From contig CALKXE010000086.1 in the NCBI GenBank assembly GCA_938003955.1, forward strand, positions 41,269-105,268: a stretch of DNA of 64,000 bases. Reading direction: 5' to 3'. Made by a program: the position numbers and the translations under genes. The stretch comes from an uncultured Saprospiraceae bacterium. Lineage in GTDB: Bacteria; Bacteroidota; Bacteroidia; Chitinophagales; Saprospiraceae. A model generated the notes under the pieces. The model searched no databases, had not been told where the DNA came from, and saw only the letters and a list, made by a program, of their open reading frames with translations. This document shows positions 53,105-62,683 of the stretch, in pieces (position 1 is the stretch's first letter; each line of letters starts with the position of its first letter).

Positions 53105-53875
53105 GTGGGTAAGAAAGTTTTTTTTGCATCGGATTTTCATCTTGGGACAGATGCTAGACTTACGAGTGTTGAGCGAGAAAAGCAGATCGTGCGCTGGCTT
53201 TCGAGTATACAAGCCGAAGCTGAGGAGCTTTATTTAGTCGGTGATATATTTGATTATTGGTTTGAGTATAAGACTGTTGTACCAAAGGGGTTTTCAAGAT
53301 TTTTTGGCAAGCTAGCTGAAATGCGTGATCAAGGTATTCCTATCTATTTTTTTACGGGCAATCATGATATGTGGATGTTCGATTATTTCAAGTCAGAATT
53401 TGATATTCCAGTTTTTCGAGAGGCTCAGATAAGAGATATACAAGGTAAGCGTCTATTCATCGCACATGGAGATGGATTAGGTCCAGGAGATCATGGATAT
53501 AAACTAATTAAAAAAGTATTCAGTAATAAACTTTGTCAATGGGCGTATGCTAGACTACATCCTAATTTTGGTGTTTGGTTGATGAAAAAATTTAGCCATA
53601 CATCCAGAGATGCAGGTGGTGATGATTCTGAATTTTTTGGAAGAGAAAAAGAAATGCTTGTCCAATATTCAGAACAGAAAGAAGTGGTGACTCATCATGA
53701 TTACTATATATTCGGTCATAGGCATCTGCCATTAGAAGTTTCGATAGATAATGGAAAGTCGACTTACATCGGATTGGGAGATTGGTTAGAATATCAAAGC
53801 TTTGGGGTGCTAGAAGACGGTGTGTTTTCGTTAGAGTATTTTGAGATGCCTAATCGGACTAAAATTGTAAAATGA
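53105..53875 (+). CDS. lpxH: UDP-2,3-diacylglucosamine diphosphatase (LpxH-like)
   Basis: Seen: a GTG start at 53105 directly before GKKVFFASDFHLG. The calcineurin-like motifs are DFHLG, VGDIFDYWFEY, GNHDMW, HGDGLGPGD and GHRHLP, in the usual order over 256 residues. Known: LpxH hydrolyses UDP-2,3-diacylglucosamine to lipid X in lipid A synthesis, at the inner face of the cytoplasmic membrane. Its stop overlaps the start of the next gene (ATGA), so the two are translationally coupled. The family match is strong, but a related phosphoesterase cannot be excluded. Confidence 0.9.
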   Translation: MGKKVFFASDFHLGTDARLTSVEREKQIVRWLSSIQAEAEELYLVGDIFDYWFEYKTVVPKGFSRFFGKLAEMRDQGIPIYFFTGNHDMWMFDYFKSEFDIPVFREAQIRDIQGKRLFIAHGDGLGPGDHGYKLIKKVFSNKLCQWAYARLHPNFGVWLMKKFSHTSRDAGGDDSEFFGREKEMLVQYSEQKEVVTHHDYYIFGHRHLPLEVSIDNGKSTYIGLGDWLEYQSFGVLEDGVFSLEYFEMPNRTKIVK

Positions 53876-54687
53876 TTTATAGACAGTTGATTTGTTTTGT
53901 GTTGTTGATTTTACTCTTGCCGGGTTGTGGTACGACTCAGAGTAAGGAAGCTTTACTAACATCTGGTCCTAAGTTAGACTTAGAGGAGAAAATAGATCAG
54001 GTCGAAATTGACAATTTGCAAAATATCTATGTACTTACAATTGACAACAGAATAATAAGGTACGACTCGGATTTCAAAAAAATGTTTGAATATAATAACA
54101 GTTCGATAGGCGATATAGTAAGCATAGATGCAACTAATCCGCAGAAAATACTCTGTTTCATTGCTGATTTTAATCGAATATTGGTTCTGGATAACACGCT
54201 TGCAGAGATTAATACATTAGACCTGACTACGACTGAATTTTTAGATATTACTGCGGTCGCTCGATCAAACGATAATAAAATATGGTTATTCGATCCGATC
54301 AATCAAGTCTTGGTTAAGATAGATAAATTGGGGAATGCACAATTCATAAGTAATAGGCTAAGCGATTACAATCTAGGAAATGTAAACCCGACAATAGTAA
54401 GAGAGAAAGAGAATAAAGTAGCGATGGTGGATGAAGAGTTAGGGATACTTTTTTTTGATAATTTTGGTCAGTTCCTTAAGATGATTCCGGAACCTGATGT
54501 CGACTATATACAGATCTTTGGAGACTATATTTTTTATTCGCAGTATGGATCATTCTTCCAGTATCATACCAAACGGTTCGAAAAGCAACCAATCGACATC
54601 GATGGAGAGGGTTTCTTGAAGTTTAAAATGACGAAAGACTACGTTTATTTATATGGCGAAAAAGGATTGATTAGAAAAAAGCAATAA
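53872..54687 (+). CDS. Lipoprotein with propeller-like repeats, coupled to lpxH
   Basis: Seen: a lipoprotein signal (LLLPGC, Cys at about residue 19) and about 250 residues with repeated short motifs (IDNLQNIYVLTIDNRIIRYDS; KIWLFDPINQVLVKID; VAMVDEELGILFFDN). These suggest a small beta-propeller or similar fold. The family is not recognised. The gene overlaps lpxH by four bases, which suggests linked expression, perhaps with an envelope role. It ends 4 bases from the convergent QueD-like gene. Confidence 0.75.
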   Translation: MIYRQLICFVLLILLLPGCGTTQSKEALLTSGPKLDLEEKIDQVEIDNLQNIYVLTIDNRIIRYDSDFKKMFEYNNSSIGDIVSIDATNPQKILCFIADFNRILVLDNTLAEINTLDLTTTEFLDITAVARSNDNKIWLFDPINQVLVKIDKLGNAQFISNRLSDYNLGNVNPTIVREKENKVAMVDEELGILFFDNFGQFLKMIPEPDVDYIQIFGDYIFYSQYGSFFQYHTKRFEKQPIDIDGEGFLKFKMTKDYVYLYGEKGLIRKKQ

Positions 54688-54691
54688 ATAA

Positions 54692-55102
54692 TCAGCTCGC
54701 CGGATATTCTACATAATTTCTTGCCGTCTCCCATAATCTGACAGTAATTTCGAATTCAGGTTCGATGTGCTCTCTAAGGATGTTATGAATCACATAACAC
54801 ATATTCTCAGCCGTTGGGTTTAGGTCTTTGAATTCTTCTGTTTCCAGATTAAGATTCTTATGATCAAATCGATTTTCGATTTGTGCCTTGATCAGATCTT
54901 TTAAGATTTTTAGATCATATAGGTAGCCTGTATCCGGATCCAACTCTCCAGTAAGTTTTACTTCTAGATCATAGTTATGACCGTGATAATGAGGATTATT
55001 ACAAAGTCCGAATACTTCTTGATTTTTCTCATCACTCCACTTTGGGTTATGTAACCTATGTGCAGCATTAAAGTGGGCAGTACGGAAGACAGAAATTCTC
55101 AT
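54692..55102 (-). CDS. queD: 6-carboxy/6-pyruvoyl tetrahydropterin synthase family enzyme
   Basis: Seen: ATG at 55102 (MRISVFRTAHFNAAHRL) is preferred over 55138, which adds 12 poor residues. Zinc ligands are HFNAAH and HGHNY; the catalytic Cys is in FGLCNNPHYHGH. Further motifs are RFDHKNLN, PTAENMC and RLWETARN. Known: QueD converts dihydroneopterin triphosphate to 6-carboxytetrahydropterin for queuosine synthesis; PTPS makes the tetrahydrobiopterin precursor. The bacterial context favours QueD, but other que genes are not adjacent. At about 137 residues the size fits either. Confidence 0.88.
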   Translation of the reverse strand: MRISVFRTAHFNAAHRLHNPKWSDEKNQEVFGLCNNPHYHGHNYDLEVKLTGELDPDTGYLYDLKILKDLIKAQIENRFDHKNLNLETEEFKDLNPTAENMCYVIHNILREHIEPEFEITVRLWETARNYVEYPAS

Positions 55103-55209
55103 AAGACTATTGTTTATAATAGTTAGTAACACATCCAACTATGTATTTGTTTAGATAGTCTTAATTATGATTCCTCGCAATTGAGTTTGAGGTTATTTAA
55201 AGAGTTAAT

Positions 55210-56337
55210 TTACTCTGCAAACAACTCCATAGATATCTTATCACCTATCAATTTCCCACTATTTGTCAACCTATATATATCGTCTTCTAGGACAATATGA
55301 TTTGAAGCTAAGTAGGGTTGTATATTCCGCAGATAGTAATCCTTCTGGTCAGGAAACTTGGATTCAATATCCTTTATATCAACTCCCCAGATCGTTCGGA
55401 GTCTTATCAATATGAATTCATTGTACGCATCTACAGTAGATAGTGTTTCGTGTTCTATTGGGAGTTTATCTGATTGGATAGATTTAATATAGTTGGGATT
55501 GTGAGCTAGATTCCAAGATCTAGTCATAACCCCATCAAAAGAATGTGCTGCGGGACCTAAACCTAAATATGGGACACCTAGCCAGTAATTAGAATTATGC
55601 ACTGCATAATGATTCTTCTTTGCAAAGTTGGATATTTCATAGTGGTCAAATTCTGCACTATGTAATCGTTCCATAAGAATATCAAAGTGATTGGCTGCGA
55701 CAGATTCATCGACGGGTTTTACTTTGCCAGTATTTACAAAATGATGCAAGACTGTTCCTTCTTCGACAGTAAGTGCATAGGCGGATATGTGTGGGATGTC
55801 AAAAGCGATCATCTTGTCTATGTTCGCTATCCAAGTTTCGTCACTTGTCGTTGGACTTCCATAAATAAGATCAGCTGATATATTTGTGAGACCAATATCT
55901 TGAGCATTCTTTATGCAATGTTCTGCTTCTTCTGCATTGTGTGCTCTATTCATGTATTCTAAGTCAGCTTGAGCGAATGACTGTATACCTATGCTTAGTC
56001 TATTGATCGGAGAGTTATTGAATATAGATAGTTTTTCTGCAGAGAGATCGTCCGGATTAGCTTCTAGCGTAATTTCTGTTTCCGCAGACCAATTAAATTG
56101 TTTGCTGAGAGCATTGAATATTTGATCTAGATTTTCTTCGGACAATAAAGAAGGGGTGCCGCCGCCAAAGTAAATGCTAGTTATATTTTTATCTATTAGA
56201 TAGTCCTTTCTTAATTCTATTTCTCGACAAATGGCATCTACCATATCGTCCTTATATTTCAAAGAAGTAGAAAAATGAAAGTTGCAATAGTGACAAGCCT
56301 GCTTGCAAAATGGAATATGGATATAGATTCCTGACAA
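55210..56337 (-). CDS. hemW: Radical SAM haem chaperone HemW
   Basis: Seen: 375 residues starting SGIYIHIPFCKQACHYCNF, with the CxxxCxxC cluster motif. YFGGGTPSLL, RLSIGIQSF and the C-terminal HemN-like domain (FNEFILIRLRTIWGVD) follow. The start codon is TTG at 56337; no ATG lies in frame upstream, and the family normally begins here. Known: HemW carries haem and assists its insertion; it is often annotated as oxygen-independent coproporphyrinogen oxidase but lacks the extra residues of HemN. The gene stands alone on the minus strand. Confidence 0.92.
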   Translation of the reverse strand: MSGIYIHIPFCKQACHYCNFHFSTSLKYKDDMVDAICREIELRKDYLIDKNITSIYFGGGTPSLLSEENLDQIFNALSKQFNWSAETEITLEANPDDLSAEKLSIFNNSPINRLSIGIQSFAQADLEYMNRAHNAEEAEHCIKNAQDIGLTNISADLIYGSPTTSDETWIANIDKMIAFDIPHISAYALTVEEGTVLHHFVNTGKVKPVDESVAANHFDILMERLHSAEFDHYEISNFAKKNHYAVHNSNYWLGVPYLGLGPAAHSFDGVMTRSWNLAHNPNYIKSIQSDKLPIEHETLSTVDAYNEFILIRLRTIWGVDIKDIESKFPDQKDYYLRNIQPYLASNHIVLEDDIYRLTNSGKLIGDKISMELFAE

Positions 56338-56529
56338 TGAGTATTATTTTTAGTTAGATAGATTATTTTATCATTCCTTAGACAAAAGTATCAATATAAT
56401 ATAACAGCGCTCAAAGTCTTTGTTAGTTTTATCATCAGAACGAAAAGTATGAAACTCATATGACCAAGCTTTGGATTTCCACTGAGATGAGCAACTCGTT
56501 GAATTTTTTGCAGAATGAAATTTAATTAT

Positions 56530-57156
56530 ATGAAATACCTAGACATAGAAAATTGGAATAGAAAAAGCCAATTCGAGTTTTTCAAAACGTATGAAGAACC
56601 ATATTTTGGTGTTTGTGTGCCTATTGATGTGACAGAGGCATATAAATCTGCAAAGAAGAGGAAGAGGTCTTTTTTTCTTTCTTACCTCCATGCTACATTG
56701 TTAGCTGCTAATCAAATTCCAGAATTCAAATACAGGATGGACGGTGATAGGGTAGTCATCCACGATCTTATTAATGCTTCGGCTACCATAAGTAGACCCG
56801 ATCATACTTTTGGATTCAGTTATATAGATTTTGATCCGGAGTTCAATGTTTTTGCAGCAAATGCTCAAGCGGAAATCGATCGTATCAGTAAAAGCCATGA
56901 ATTGTTTCCTGATAGATCGAGTGAAGACGTATTGTATCTTTCATCATTGCCATGGTTAGACTTCATGTTTACATCGCATGCAAGAGCATTTAAGAGGAAA
57001 GGCAGTGCTCCTATGATCTCATATGGTAAGATGACGGAGAAAGACGGAGAATATTCTATGCCCGTTTCGATCCATGTCCATCACGCATTGGTGGATGGAT
57101 ATCATGTAGGATTGTTTGTTGATAAGTTTCAAAGTATACTGAATTTAAATAGTTAG
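56530..57156 (+). CDS. Chloramphenicol acetyltransferase-like protein
   Basis: Seen: about 208 residues of the CAT family. The N-terminus is YLDIENWNRKSQFEFF and the catalytic loop is IHVHHALVDGYHVG (active-site His in HHALVDG, near the C-terminus). A SSLPWLDF segment is also visible. An in-frame ATG at 56515 would add five residues; 56530 fits the usual start. Known: CAT trimers acetylate chloramphenicol, but many chromosomal homologs in Bacteroidota have unknown acceptors. No mobile element is nearby, so this looks like a native copy and not an acquired resistance gene. Confidence 0.87.
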   Translation: MKYLDIENWNRKSQFEFFKTYEEPYFGVCVPIDVTEAYKSAKKRKRSFFLSYLHATLLAANQIPEFKYRMDGDRVVIHDLINASATISRPDHTFGFSYIDFDPEFNVFAANAQAEIDRISKSHELFPDRSSEDVLYLSSLPWLDFMFTSHARAFKRKGSAPMISYGKMTEKDGEYSMPVSIHVHHALVDGYHVGLFVDKFQSILNLNS

Positions 57157-57193
57157 TGAGTTGATAATCTATTTCTGATTTTATAATTGCGTT

Positions 57194-57201
57194 TATATTT
57201 G
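57194..57201 (+). promoter_or_regulatory. -7 element of the DoxX-like gene
   Basis: TATATTTG matches TAnnTTTG and lies 28 bases before the ATG. No well-placed -33 TTG was seen. Confidence 0.5.
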
Positions 57202-57229
57202 CTAGTTTTCAATTCGAAAATTAAAATTT

Positions 57230-58498
57230 ATGACTCCAATTACACCAAATATTATTGATTCAGAGCAAAGGCAATTAAATGTCTCAACATGGTTTTTACT
57301 ATTTGTGCTGAGTTATTTCTTTTTGTACAGCAACAGTGGAATGTTTTTGACGGCATTTCTTACAAATTGGATTTATTCTATTGTGGTTCCTTCGTTTGCA
57401 GGTTTATTCGGTGTGACTGGAGTTGAGAAAATCGAGATGACTGGGAGTGGAGATACTCCATTTGATTTTCATCAAGTGTTCTTTATGCTTTTTACAGCAT
57501 TTATTGCAAGTATAGTCTTACTTTTTTTAGTTAAGAAAAAGTGTACAGTTGATTTCTTCATGAAGACAGTTTATATGCTTGTCAGATATTTTGTAATCTA
57601 TATGATGATCATTTATGGGTTGTCTAAAGTTTTCTATTTGCAGTTTCAATTTCCTGCTGATTATGCTATGGAAGTGAATCTTGGCGATAAATCTCCAATG
57701 GGATTGATGTGGACATTTATGGGATATTCGGAAGGGTACACGATGTTCGCTGGGTGGTTAGAATTTCTTGCTGGATTATTTTTGGTCTTTAGAAGAACAA
57801 CCATATTAGGAGTGCTGATGACTTTTGGTGTTATGTTGAATGTATTCGCACTCAATATGTTTTATGATGTACCAGTGAAACTCTTTTCGTTTCATATTGT
57901 GCTTATGAGTTTGTTTTTGCTTTTTCCAGTAAGGAGAGAGATCGCTAGTTTTTTTCTTGGTAGAGATAAAGTAACGAGAGATACAATTCCATTTTTCGAT
58001 TACGGAAATTATAATAGCATGATGTTATGGGCTAAGATCGGTCTGTTATCATTCATGCTTATTCGAATGGGAGTTGGGAATTATTCATCTTATAAATCAA
58101 AAAAGAATTCTGCCGTTATTACTGGAAAGTACGAGGTCGTTGATCAAGAGTTTTTTATGGATGGGGAAGAAATTTTAGATACATCATATGCGAAAATTTG
58201 GGAATCTGTTCCCCATTTGAATAGACGCTCTTTTGGTGTGAAATATAAAGATGGAAGAGAACGGTACTTCTTAGCTCAGATCGATACAGAAAATCAAACA
58301 ATAGGTTTGAAGTTAGGAACTGATCCTGATTCTTTGTATCAAATGCTCAACTATACAATAAGTGACACAAGTAATATTCATATTAGTGGAAATCTATATA
58401 CGGACTCAATATCGATCAATCTAAAGAAAGTCGAAAAGGAATATTTATTAAAAACGAGGGGTTTTCATTGGATTCAAGAGTATCCGTATAATCGATAG
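57230..58498 (+). CDS. DoxX-like multi-span membrane protein
   Basis: Seen: 422 residues with about seven spans in the first 290 residues. The DoxX-like core reads MFAGWLEFLAGLFLVFRRTTILGVLMTF, followed by VMLNVFALNMFYDVPVK. The last 130 residues are soluble and beta-rich (VDQEFFMDGEEILDT; YFLAQIDTENQT). Known: DoxX proteins are membrane parts of quinol-linked or redox-stress systems; the role of this longer variant is not established. It is followed closely by the convergent arylsulfotransferase-like gene. Confidence 0.75.
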   Translation: MTPITPNIIDSEQRQLNVSTWFLLFVLSYFFLYSNSGMFLTAFLTNWIYSIVVPSFAGLFGVTGVEKIEMTGSGDTPFDFHQVFFMLFTAFIASIVLLFLVKKKCTVDFFMKTVYMLVRYFVIYMMIIYGLSKVFYLQFQFPADYAMEVNLGDKSPMGLMWTFMGYSEGYTMFAGWLEFLAGLFLVFRRTTILGVLMTFGVMLNVFALNMFYDVPVKLFSFHIVLMSLFLLFPVRREIASFFLGRDKVTRDTIPFFDYGNYNSMMLWAKIGLLSFMLIRMGVGNYSSYKSKKNSAVITGKYEVVDQEFFMDGEEILDTSYAKIWESVPHLNRRSFGVKYKDGRERYFLAQIDTENQTIGLKLGTDPDSLYQMLNYTISDTSNIHISGNLYTDSISINLKKVEKEYLLKTRGFHWIQEYPYNR

Positions 58499-58501
58499 GC
58501 T

Positions 58502-60055
58502 CTACTTCAAATATATGATTTTGTTTATGGTTTGATGAGTATTGTTTTCAATTTGTAATACGATAAGCTGATTGCGAATAGTAGAAATATTTATTTCTTG
58601 ATTCTTTCCTTTGGCTATTGTACTGGAAATTCTTCTTCCCATTCTATCGAATATTCGAATCGCGGATAGGTCTTCTAATTGTGAATTAATCTCCAATGTG
58701 TTTTCATTTTGAATGATTGAAATTTCGAATGATTCATCAATAAGATCTGCTGTAGAAACAGAGAAGTCCATACACTCATAATCAGAAGGAGGAGACTCTA
58801 TTGTTCCTCCAGGTGTAAGATCTTTATCAACTAATCCTGGATGGGTTTTTGGGTACTTTTCGGTTCTATAAGTATAGTGAATATCTTCAAGTTTGTAGTT
58901 CCAAGCAATTTCATCACTAGGAGTTATTTCTATGAATTGGTCCCATTCGCCTGATGTGATATATATGTTTCCATTCTCCATTACCTTCGCTCCTGATGTA
59001 TATTCTGAAGATCTGTAATCAAATATTTCGTATCCTATTTCCCTATCTGGAATATTGGGGGAGAATGTACTATCAACCATGATAAAGTTACCAAGGCTAT
59101 CAATATCGGGTGTTACGATAATTACTGACGATCCCAGATCAGTTGACAGACCGTTGTTGAATACGATGATGCCTCCTTTGTGTGCACCAAATTCTATCCA
59201 GTTAGGATTGTGTTGGTAATATAAGTGTCGAGATGCATTAGAAGATGGATTGTAGTTCTGAGGATTTCCCCATCTGTATAGGATGTCGCCCCCTTTTCCG
59301 TAGTCCCCACCTATGTTTCCTATGGCTTCTTCTGTTGTAGTCGAATGATCAATTATAATGAATTCACTCATCTTTCTAACAGAAACGAGTATTAAGTCAA
59401 GTTCCTCATTGTAATCAATACCATTAAACATAAATGCTTCGTTAAATTGCCAATCAAAATCTGAGATTGCTCTTATATCTAACAGTTGAGGGTTGTTTTT
59501 TATGGAGCCAAAGTTCGAAGCGCCTGTTACTATATCTTGCACAGTATGATCTGCAATATTCCAAGCCCAGACTATTTCTCCTTGGGGGTTTATTTCTACA
59601 ACTCCATCTATGAGATTAGTTCCACCAAGGTTAGTATCCCAACCCAGTTGAATTAGTTCAGCCGAACTTATTGCCCATCTGCAGTTGACCAAGTAGTTTC
59701 CATTTTTCATTTTTACGATGTCATATACAAGCTTGAGTTCAGGAACATTATATTCGATTTCAACCACGACATTGTCTTCCCAATCCCGTTCTATTATTCT
59801 TCCCTCTTTTATGTAGTAGATGTTTCCTTCATCTGTAAGTTTTGCGTGGAGGTCGATGTTCCATGCTGACCATGTGTTTACGATTTGCCCACATTGATCA
59901 ATCAGGTATGTATTGAAATCATGAGTACTTAACACATAACCTTCTTGAGCCAAATCAGAATTATATAGTATACCATCCTGGCTTCTAATGGAATCTATAG
60001 AAGTCAAACTTAAAAATAAGGTAAATAGAATATGTAAAAAGATCTTCATGTTCAA
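58502..60055 (-). CDS. Arylsulfotransferase-like T9SS-secreted protein
   Basis: Seen: a signal peptide (to about 25, SIRSQ) and an ASST-type propeller region (about 30-410). Motifs include WSAWNIDLHAKLTDEGNIYY, GVVEINPQGEIVWAWNIADH, NPQLLDIRAISDFDWQF, RHLYYQHNPNWIEFG and WDQFIEITPSDEIAWNY. A C-terminal type A sorting domain follows (about 440-517; RIFDRMGRRISST ... INKIIYLK). Known: arylsulfotransferases move sulfate between phenols through a His in the propeller; the His in YQHNPNW is a candidate. Activity is inferred only. The gene lies 24 bases downstream of the esterase gene. Confidence 0.85.
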   Translation of the reverse strand: MNMKIFLHILFTLFLSLTSIDSIRSQDGILYNSDLAQEGYVLSTHDFNTYLIDQCGQIVNTWSAWNIDLHAKLTDEGNIYYIKEGRIIERDWEDNVVVEIEYNVPELKLVYDIVKMKNGNYLVNCRWAISSAELIQLGWDTNLGGTNLIDGVVEINPQGEIVWAWNIADHTVQDIVTGASNFGSIKNNPQLLDIRAISDFDWQFNEAFMFNGIDYNEELDLILVSVRKMSEFIIIDHSTTTEEAIGNIGGDYGKGGDILYRWGNPQNYNPSSNASRHLYYQHNPNWIEFGAHKGGIIVFNNGLSTDLGSSVIIVTPDIDSLGNFIMVDSTFSPNIPDREIGYEIFDYRSSEYTSGAKVMENGNIYITSGEWDQFIEITPSDEIAWNYKLEDIHYTYRTEKYPKTHPGLVDKDLTPGGTIESPPSDYECMDFSVSTADLIDESFEISIIQNENTLEINSQLEDLSAIRIFDRMGRRISSTIAKGKNQEINISTIRNQLIVLQIENNTHQTINKIIYLK

Positions 60056-60079
60056 ATGGATTTGGTTAGCCTCAGCAAT

Positions 60080-61741
60080 CTACGGTTTTAGTTCTGTTCT
60101 TATCTCTCCATTATTAATAGTAGCACTGTTTTCTAATAAAATTGTCTTCTGTGTCAACAGTTCTGTATAAATGTAAATACTTCCATTATTAGTTATTGTT
60201 CCCTCATTTGAAAGAGAAAACACAGGGTCAGTAGTATTCTTCTGATCAATGATAAGACTACTGTTGTTCGTAAAGTTGATATTAGCACTAATAGAAAGAG
60301 AATTAATCTCGGAGGGAGAATTAATAATAATATCTATGGGCATACCAGTCGAATTGATTAAAATATCTTCACAGGCCAATGGAGCATGTTGCAGATCCCA
60401 ATTATTAATGTCTGCCCAGTCAGAAGATTGGTTTAAGAATGTATTCGTGGCATTGTTTTGAGTCGTAATATTTAAGACTATTTCATCTCCTTTGGCATCC
60501 AGTTTATTATATGGAGTGACCGATAGCTGATAGCTAGGATTATTGCTCAACCAAGTGACATCTACTTCTGGAGAGGACGTGCTCATTGTATTGAAATTAC
60601 CGCCAGTGATCTGCCAGTCGTGGTAGATTTCATTTCCGTTCTCTAGGTGATAATCTTGTTGCAGCCAAGTATTACATACGGTGCCAGCACCAATCAAAAT
60701 GTCAGATTTTGGCTTCAATTCTTGATTAAAGAACCAATCAGAAATACCTGGAATAATATCGGAATGTAGTTCACTTCCATTTTCATGTACACCGTGACCA
60801 CGATCAGTGTAGGAAAAAAAATCATAAGGGAGACCAACTTCATCTGCACGAGTTGCAATTTCAGAACTTCCGTATACAGTAGGTAGATCATCGCCAATTA
60901 CTACCCAAGTAACACCGGAGAAAGGCTCACCAGATGTATAAGGGACTGTGTCATCATCTGTACTATGAAACATCACAACCGAAGGATCAGTACCAGATTC
61001 TATGAATGAGGTAAACCCTAGAGCTCCTGCAAGACTAAAAGCTGCATTTGCATGACCACTGTAGCCTTGATTATTACCTGCACAGTCGATACAGCCTTGA
61101 TCAGCTACCGAATTCCCATCTTGTGTCCAAGTATAGGTAGACAACGGTCGTTCTGATTCTTTATCTAGATAAGCATTATGCAGCGCAATGAAGCCACCTG
61201 AACTATGACCTCCGATAAAGATCTGATTAGGATCTATCTTATAGTTATTTGCGCCAGCGGCATCCGCTCTGAAGAATCTCACTGCAGATCTGCCATCTTG
61301 TAGACCTCTATAAACCGCACGATTTGCTAAATCTGAATCGAAAATATTCATGCCTAACCTGTAGTCAATCGCGGCCGCTACATATCCTCTCTTTGCTAAG
61401 TTCTGACATAGTAATCTGATACTCCAATGATCTTTACTACCGTCTAGAAATCCACCACCAAATGCGATAATGACTAAGGGTCTCGCACACAAAGTATCTC
61501 CTGTGGGTTGAAAAATGTCCATGTAAAGATTCACAGGGTCTGTGTCTGATTCATCGGCATTCAGCGGTAAGCCAGTAACCCATTCATAGAACCCTCCACC
61601 AAAATTAGGTTGAGGAACAGCGGTGCTGAACAATATTTCATTAGTCTCTGAAACACTAAATAAATCAGTATTGTACCGATCTGTAGGAGGTTGAGAGAAA
61701 CAAAGGATTGGTAGTAAAATGCAAAGTATAATTAATCTCAT
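60080..61741 (-). CDS. Secreted carboxylesterase-like alpha/beta hydrolase with PKD-like tail
   Basis: Seen: a signal peptide (to about 16, LCFSQ) and an alpha/beta hydrolase domain (about 40-330). It has the oxyanion FGGGFLDGSKD, the nucleophile elbow GGHSSGGFIAL, and candidate acid and base (HSTDDDTVPY; TDRGHGVHENG). A PKD-like domain (about 345-425) and a right-handed beta or ornament tail (about 440-553) follow. No T9SS sorting domain is visible. Known: this group cleaves carboxylic esters or lipids. The ATG overlaps the stop codon of the gene upstream (4 bases), so the two are translationally coupled. Confidence 0.87.
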   Translation of the reverse strand: MRLIILCILLPILCFSQPPTDRYNTDLFSVSETNEILFSTAVPQPNFGGGFYEWVTGLPLNADESDTDPVNLYMDIFQPTGDTLCARPLVIIAFGGGFLDGSKDHWSIRLLCQNLAKRGYVAAAIDYRLGMNIFDSDLANRAVYRGLQDGRSAVRFFRADAAGANNYKIDPNQIFIGGHSSGGFIALHNAYLDKESERPLSTYTWTQDGNSVADQGCIDCAGNNQGYSGHANAAFSLAGALGFTSFIESGTDPSVVMFHSTDDDTVPYTSGEPFSGVTWVVIGDDLPTVYGSSEIATRADEVGLPYDFFSYTDRGHGVHENGSELHSDIIPGISDWFFNQELKPKSDILIGAGTVCNTWLQQDYHLENGNEIYHDWQITGGNFNTMSTSSPEVDVTWLSNNPSYQLSVTPYNKLDAKGDEIVLNITTQNNATNTFLNQSSDWADINNWDLQHAPLACEDILINSTGMPIDIIINSPSEINSLSISANINFTNNSSLIIDQKNTTDPVFSLSNEGTITNNGSIYIYTELLTQKTILLENSATINNGEIRTELKP

Positions 61742-62190
61742 TTTTCACCATTTATATATTTATCAAAATATTTTTTTAGTGATTTTTGGAATTTGATGTC
61801 GTTCTTGTATTTATCTCTTATCTCGACATAGGAGTTGTAGTTAATTGATCCTGTTTTGCACCGCTCTTTTAATTGGGTTTTTCGTTCTCCATTGTATTTC
61901 TTTTCCAATACTTGTAATTCATCGAAAAAAGCTTTTTCATTATCATTGAGGACAATCTCACTTCCAGACAATTTAGCTTGGAAGATTTCCCTGTATCGTG
62001 CATACGAGACGCCCGATTCAGCAAGTTTGTCGATGGTTATTTTATCAAAGGAAGCAATAGATTTATTGTTTTTTGCCTCCATGTAGATATCTACAAAAGA
62101 TTGTAATTCAGATGGCGAATAACTGTCTTGCGACATCGCTATATTTGTAAATAATAATAAAGTAAGGATTGGTAATAATATAGATTTCAT
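61738..62190 (-). CDS. Small secreted protein, coupled to the esterase gene
   Basis: Seen: 150 residues with a signal peptide (ending IAMSQ, about 20), then a highly charged helical protein (ELQSFVDIYMEAKNNKSIASF; FQAKLSGSEIVLNDNEKAFF; QLKERCKTGSINYNSY). One Cys (in ERCKT) remains in the mature part. The family is not recognised, though it resembles the small DUF4168-type helical proteins. Its stop overlaps the esterase start (ATGA), which suggests the two products act together in the envelope. Confidence 0.75.
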   Translation of the reverse strand: MKSILLPILTLLLFTNIAMSQDSYSPSELQSFVDIYMEAKNNKSIASFDKITIDKLAESGVSYARYREIFQAKLSGSEIVLNDNEKAFFDELQVLEKKYNGERKTQLKERCKTGSINYNSYVEIRDKYKNDIKFQKSLKKYFDKYINGEK

Positions 62191-62683
62191 GTTGTTTTGT
62201 TTGTCGTAAAGATAGAAAAAACAAACAGATATTTTTTTTTCAATTTGTAATGTTAAGGCTAACAGTGAATTATAGCGGACAATTAATGTTAGAAATAAAA
62301 GGAGAAATTTTCATCTGTATTTTGTGACTTCTATTTTTAAGTGCGTCTTAAATTTATAAATGCCAACTTTTATGAAGTATTTATAGAATACAAAAATATC
62401 CCCCCACCAAGTAAGAGTAAGAAACCACGTCGCTACTATAGAGTAGCCACTAAAAAGAGTATTGTTTAGTTAATTTGCCAAAAGTGTTTGGGGAATATTA
62501 TTTTTTTAAGTTGATATTATATATGGTTTATTTTTGATAGGTGAACCATTTTGACTTATAAGATTTATAACCCTGCAGATTTTTTTGATGTCTGCATAAT
62601 GCCAATATTACCAATTGGCTCACTTTAAAGTAACTTTGAGGAAGAAGTTGCGTTTACGTAATTTCTTCCTCTGGTTATTTATT
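62191..62683. other. Intergenic region of about 490 bases
   Basis: I see no gene here. It holds a short hairpin GCTACT-ATAG-AGTAGC (62432-62447) and, at its right end, a long hairpin GAGGAAGAA/TTCTTCCTC with further inner pairing (62638-62671). The latter lies 13 bases after the stop of the DUF3820 gene and may end its transcript, although no T run follows. Confidence 0.5.

Noticed and set aside
56530..57156. CAT-like gene as an acquired antibiotic-resistance gene
   Set aside because: There is no transposase, integron or repeat around it, and chromosomal CAT-like proteins are common in this phylum.
62394..62410. Run of C residues and nearby short GCTACT dyad as a riboswitch
   Set aside because: No conserved riboswitch core is recognisable, and the only nearby gene on the plus side is absent.
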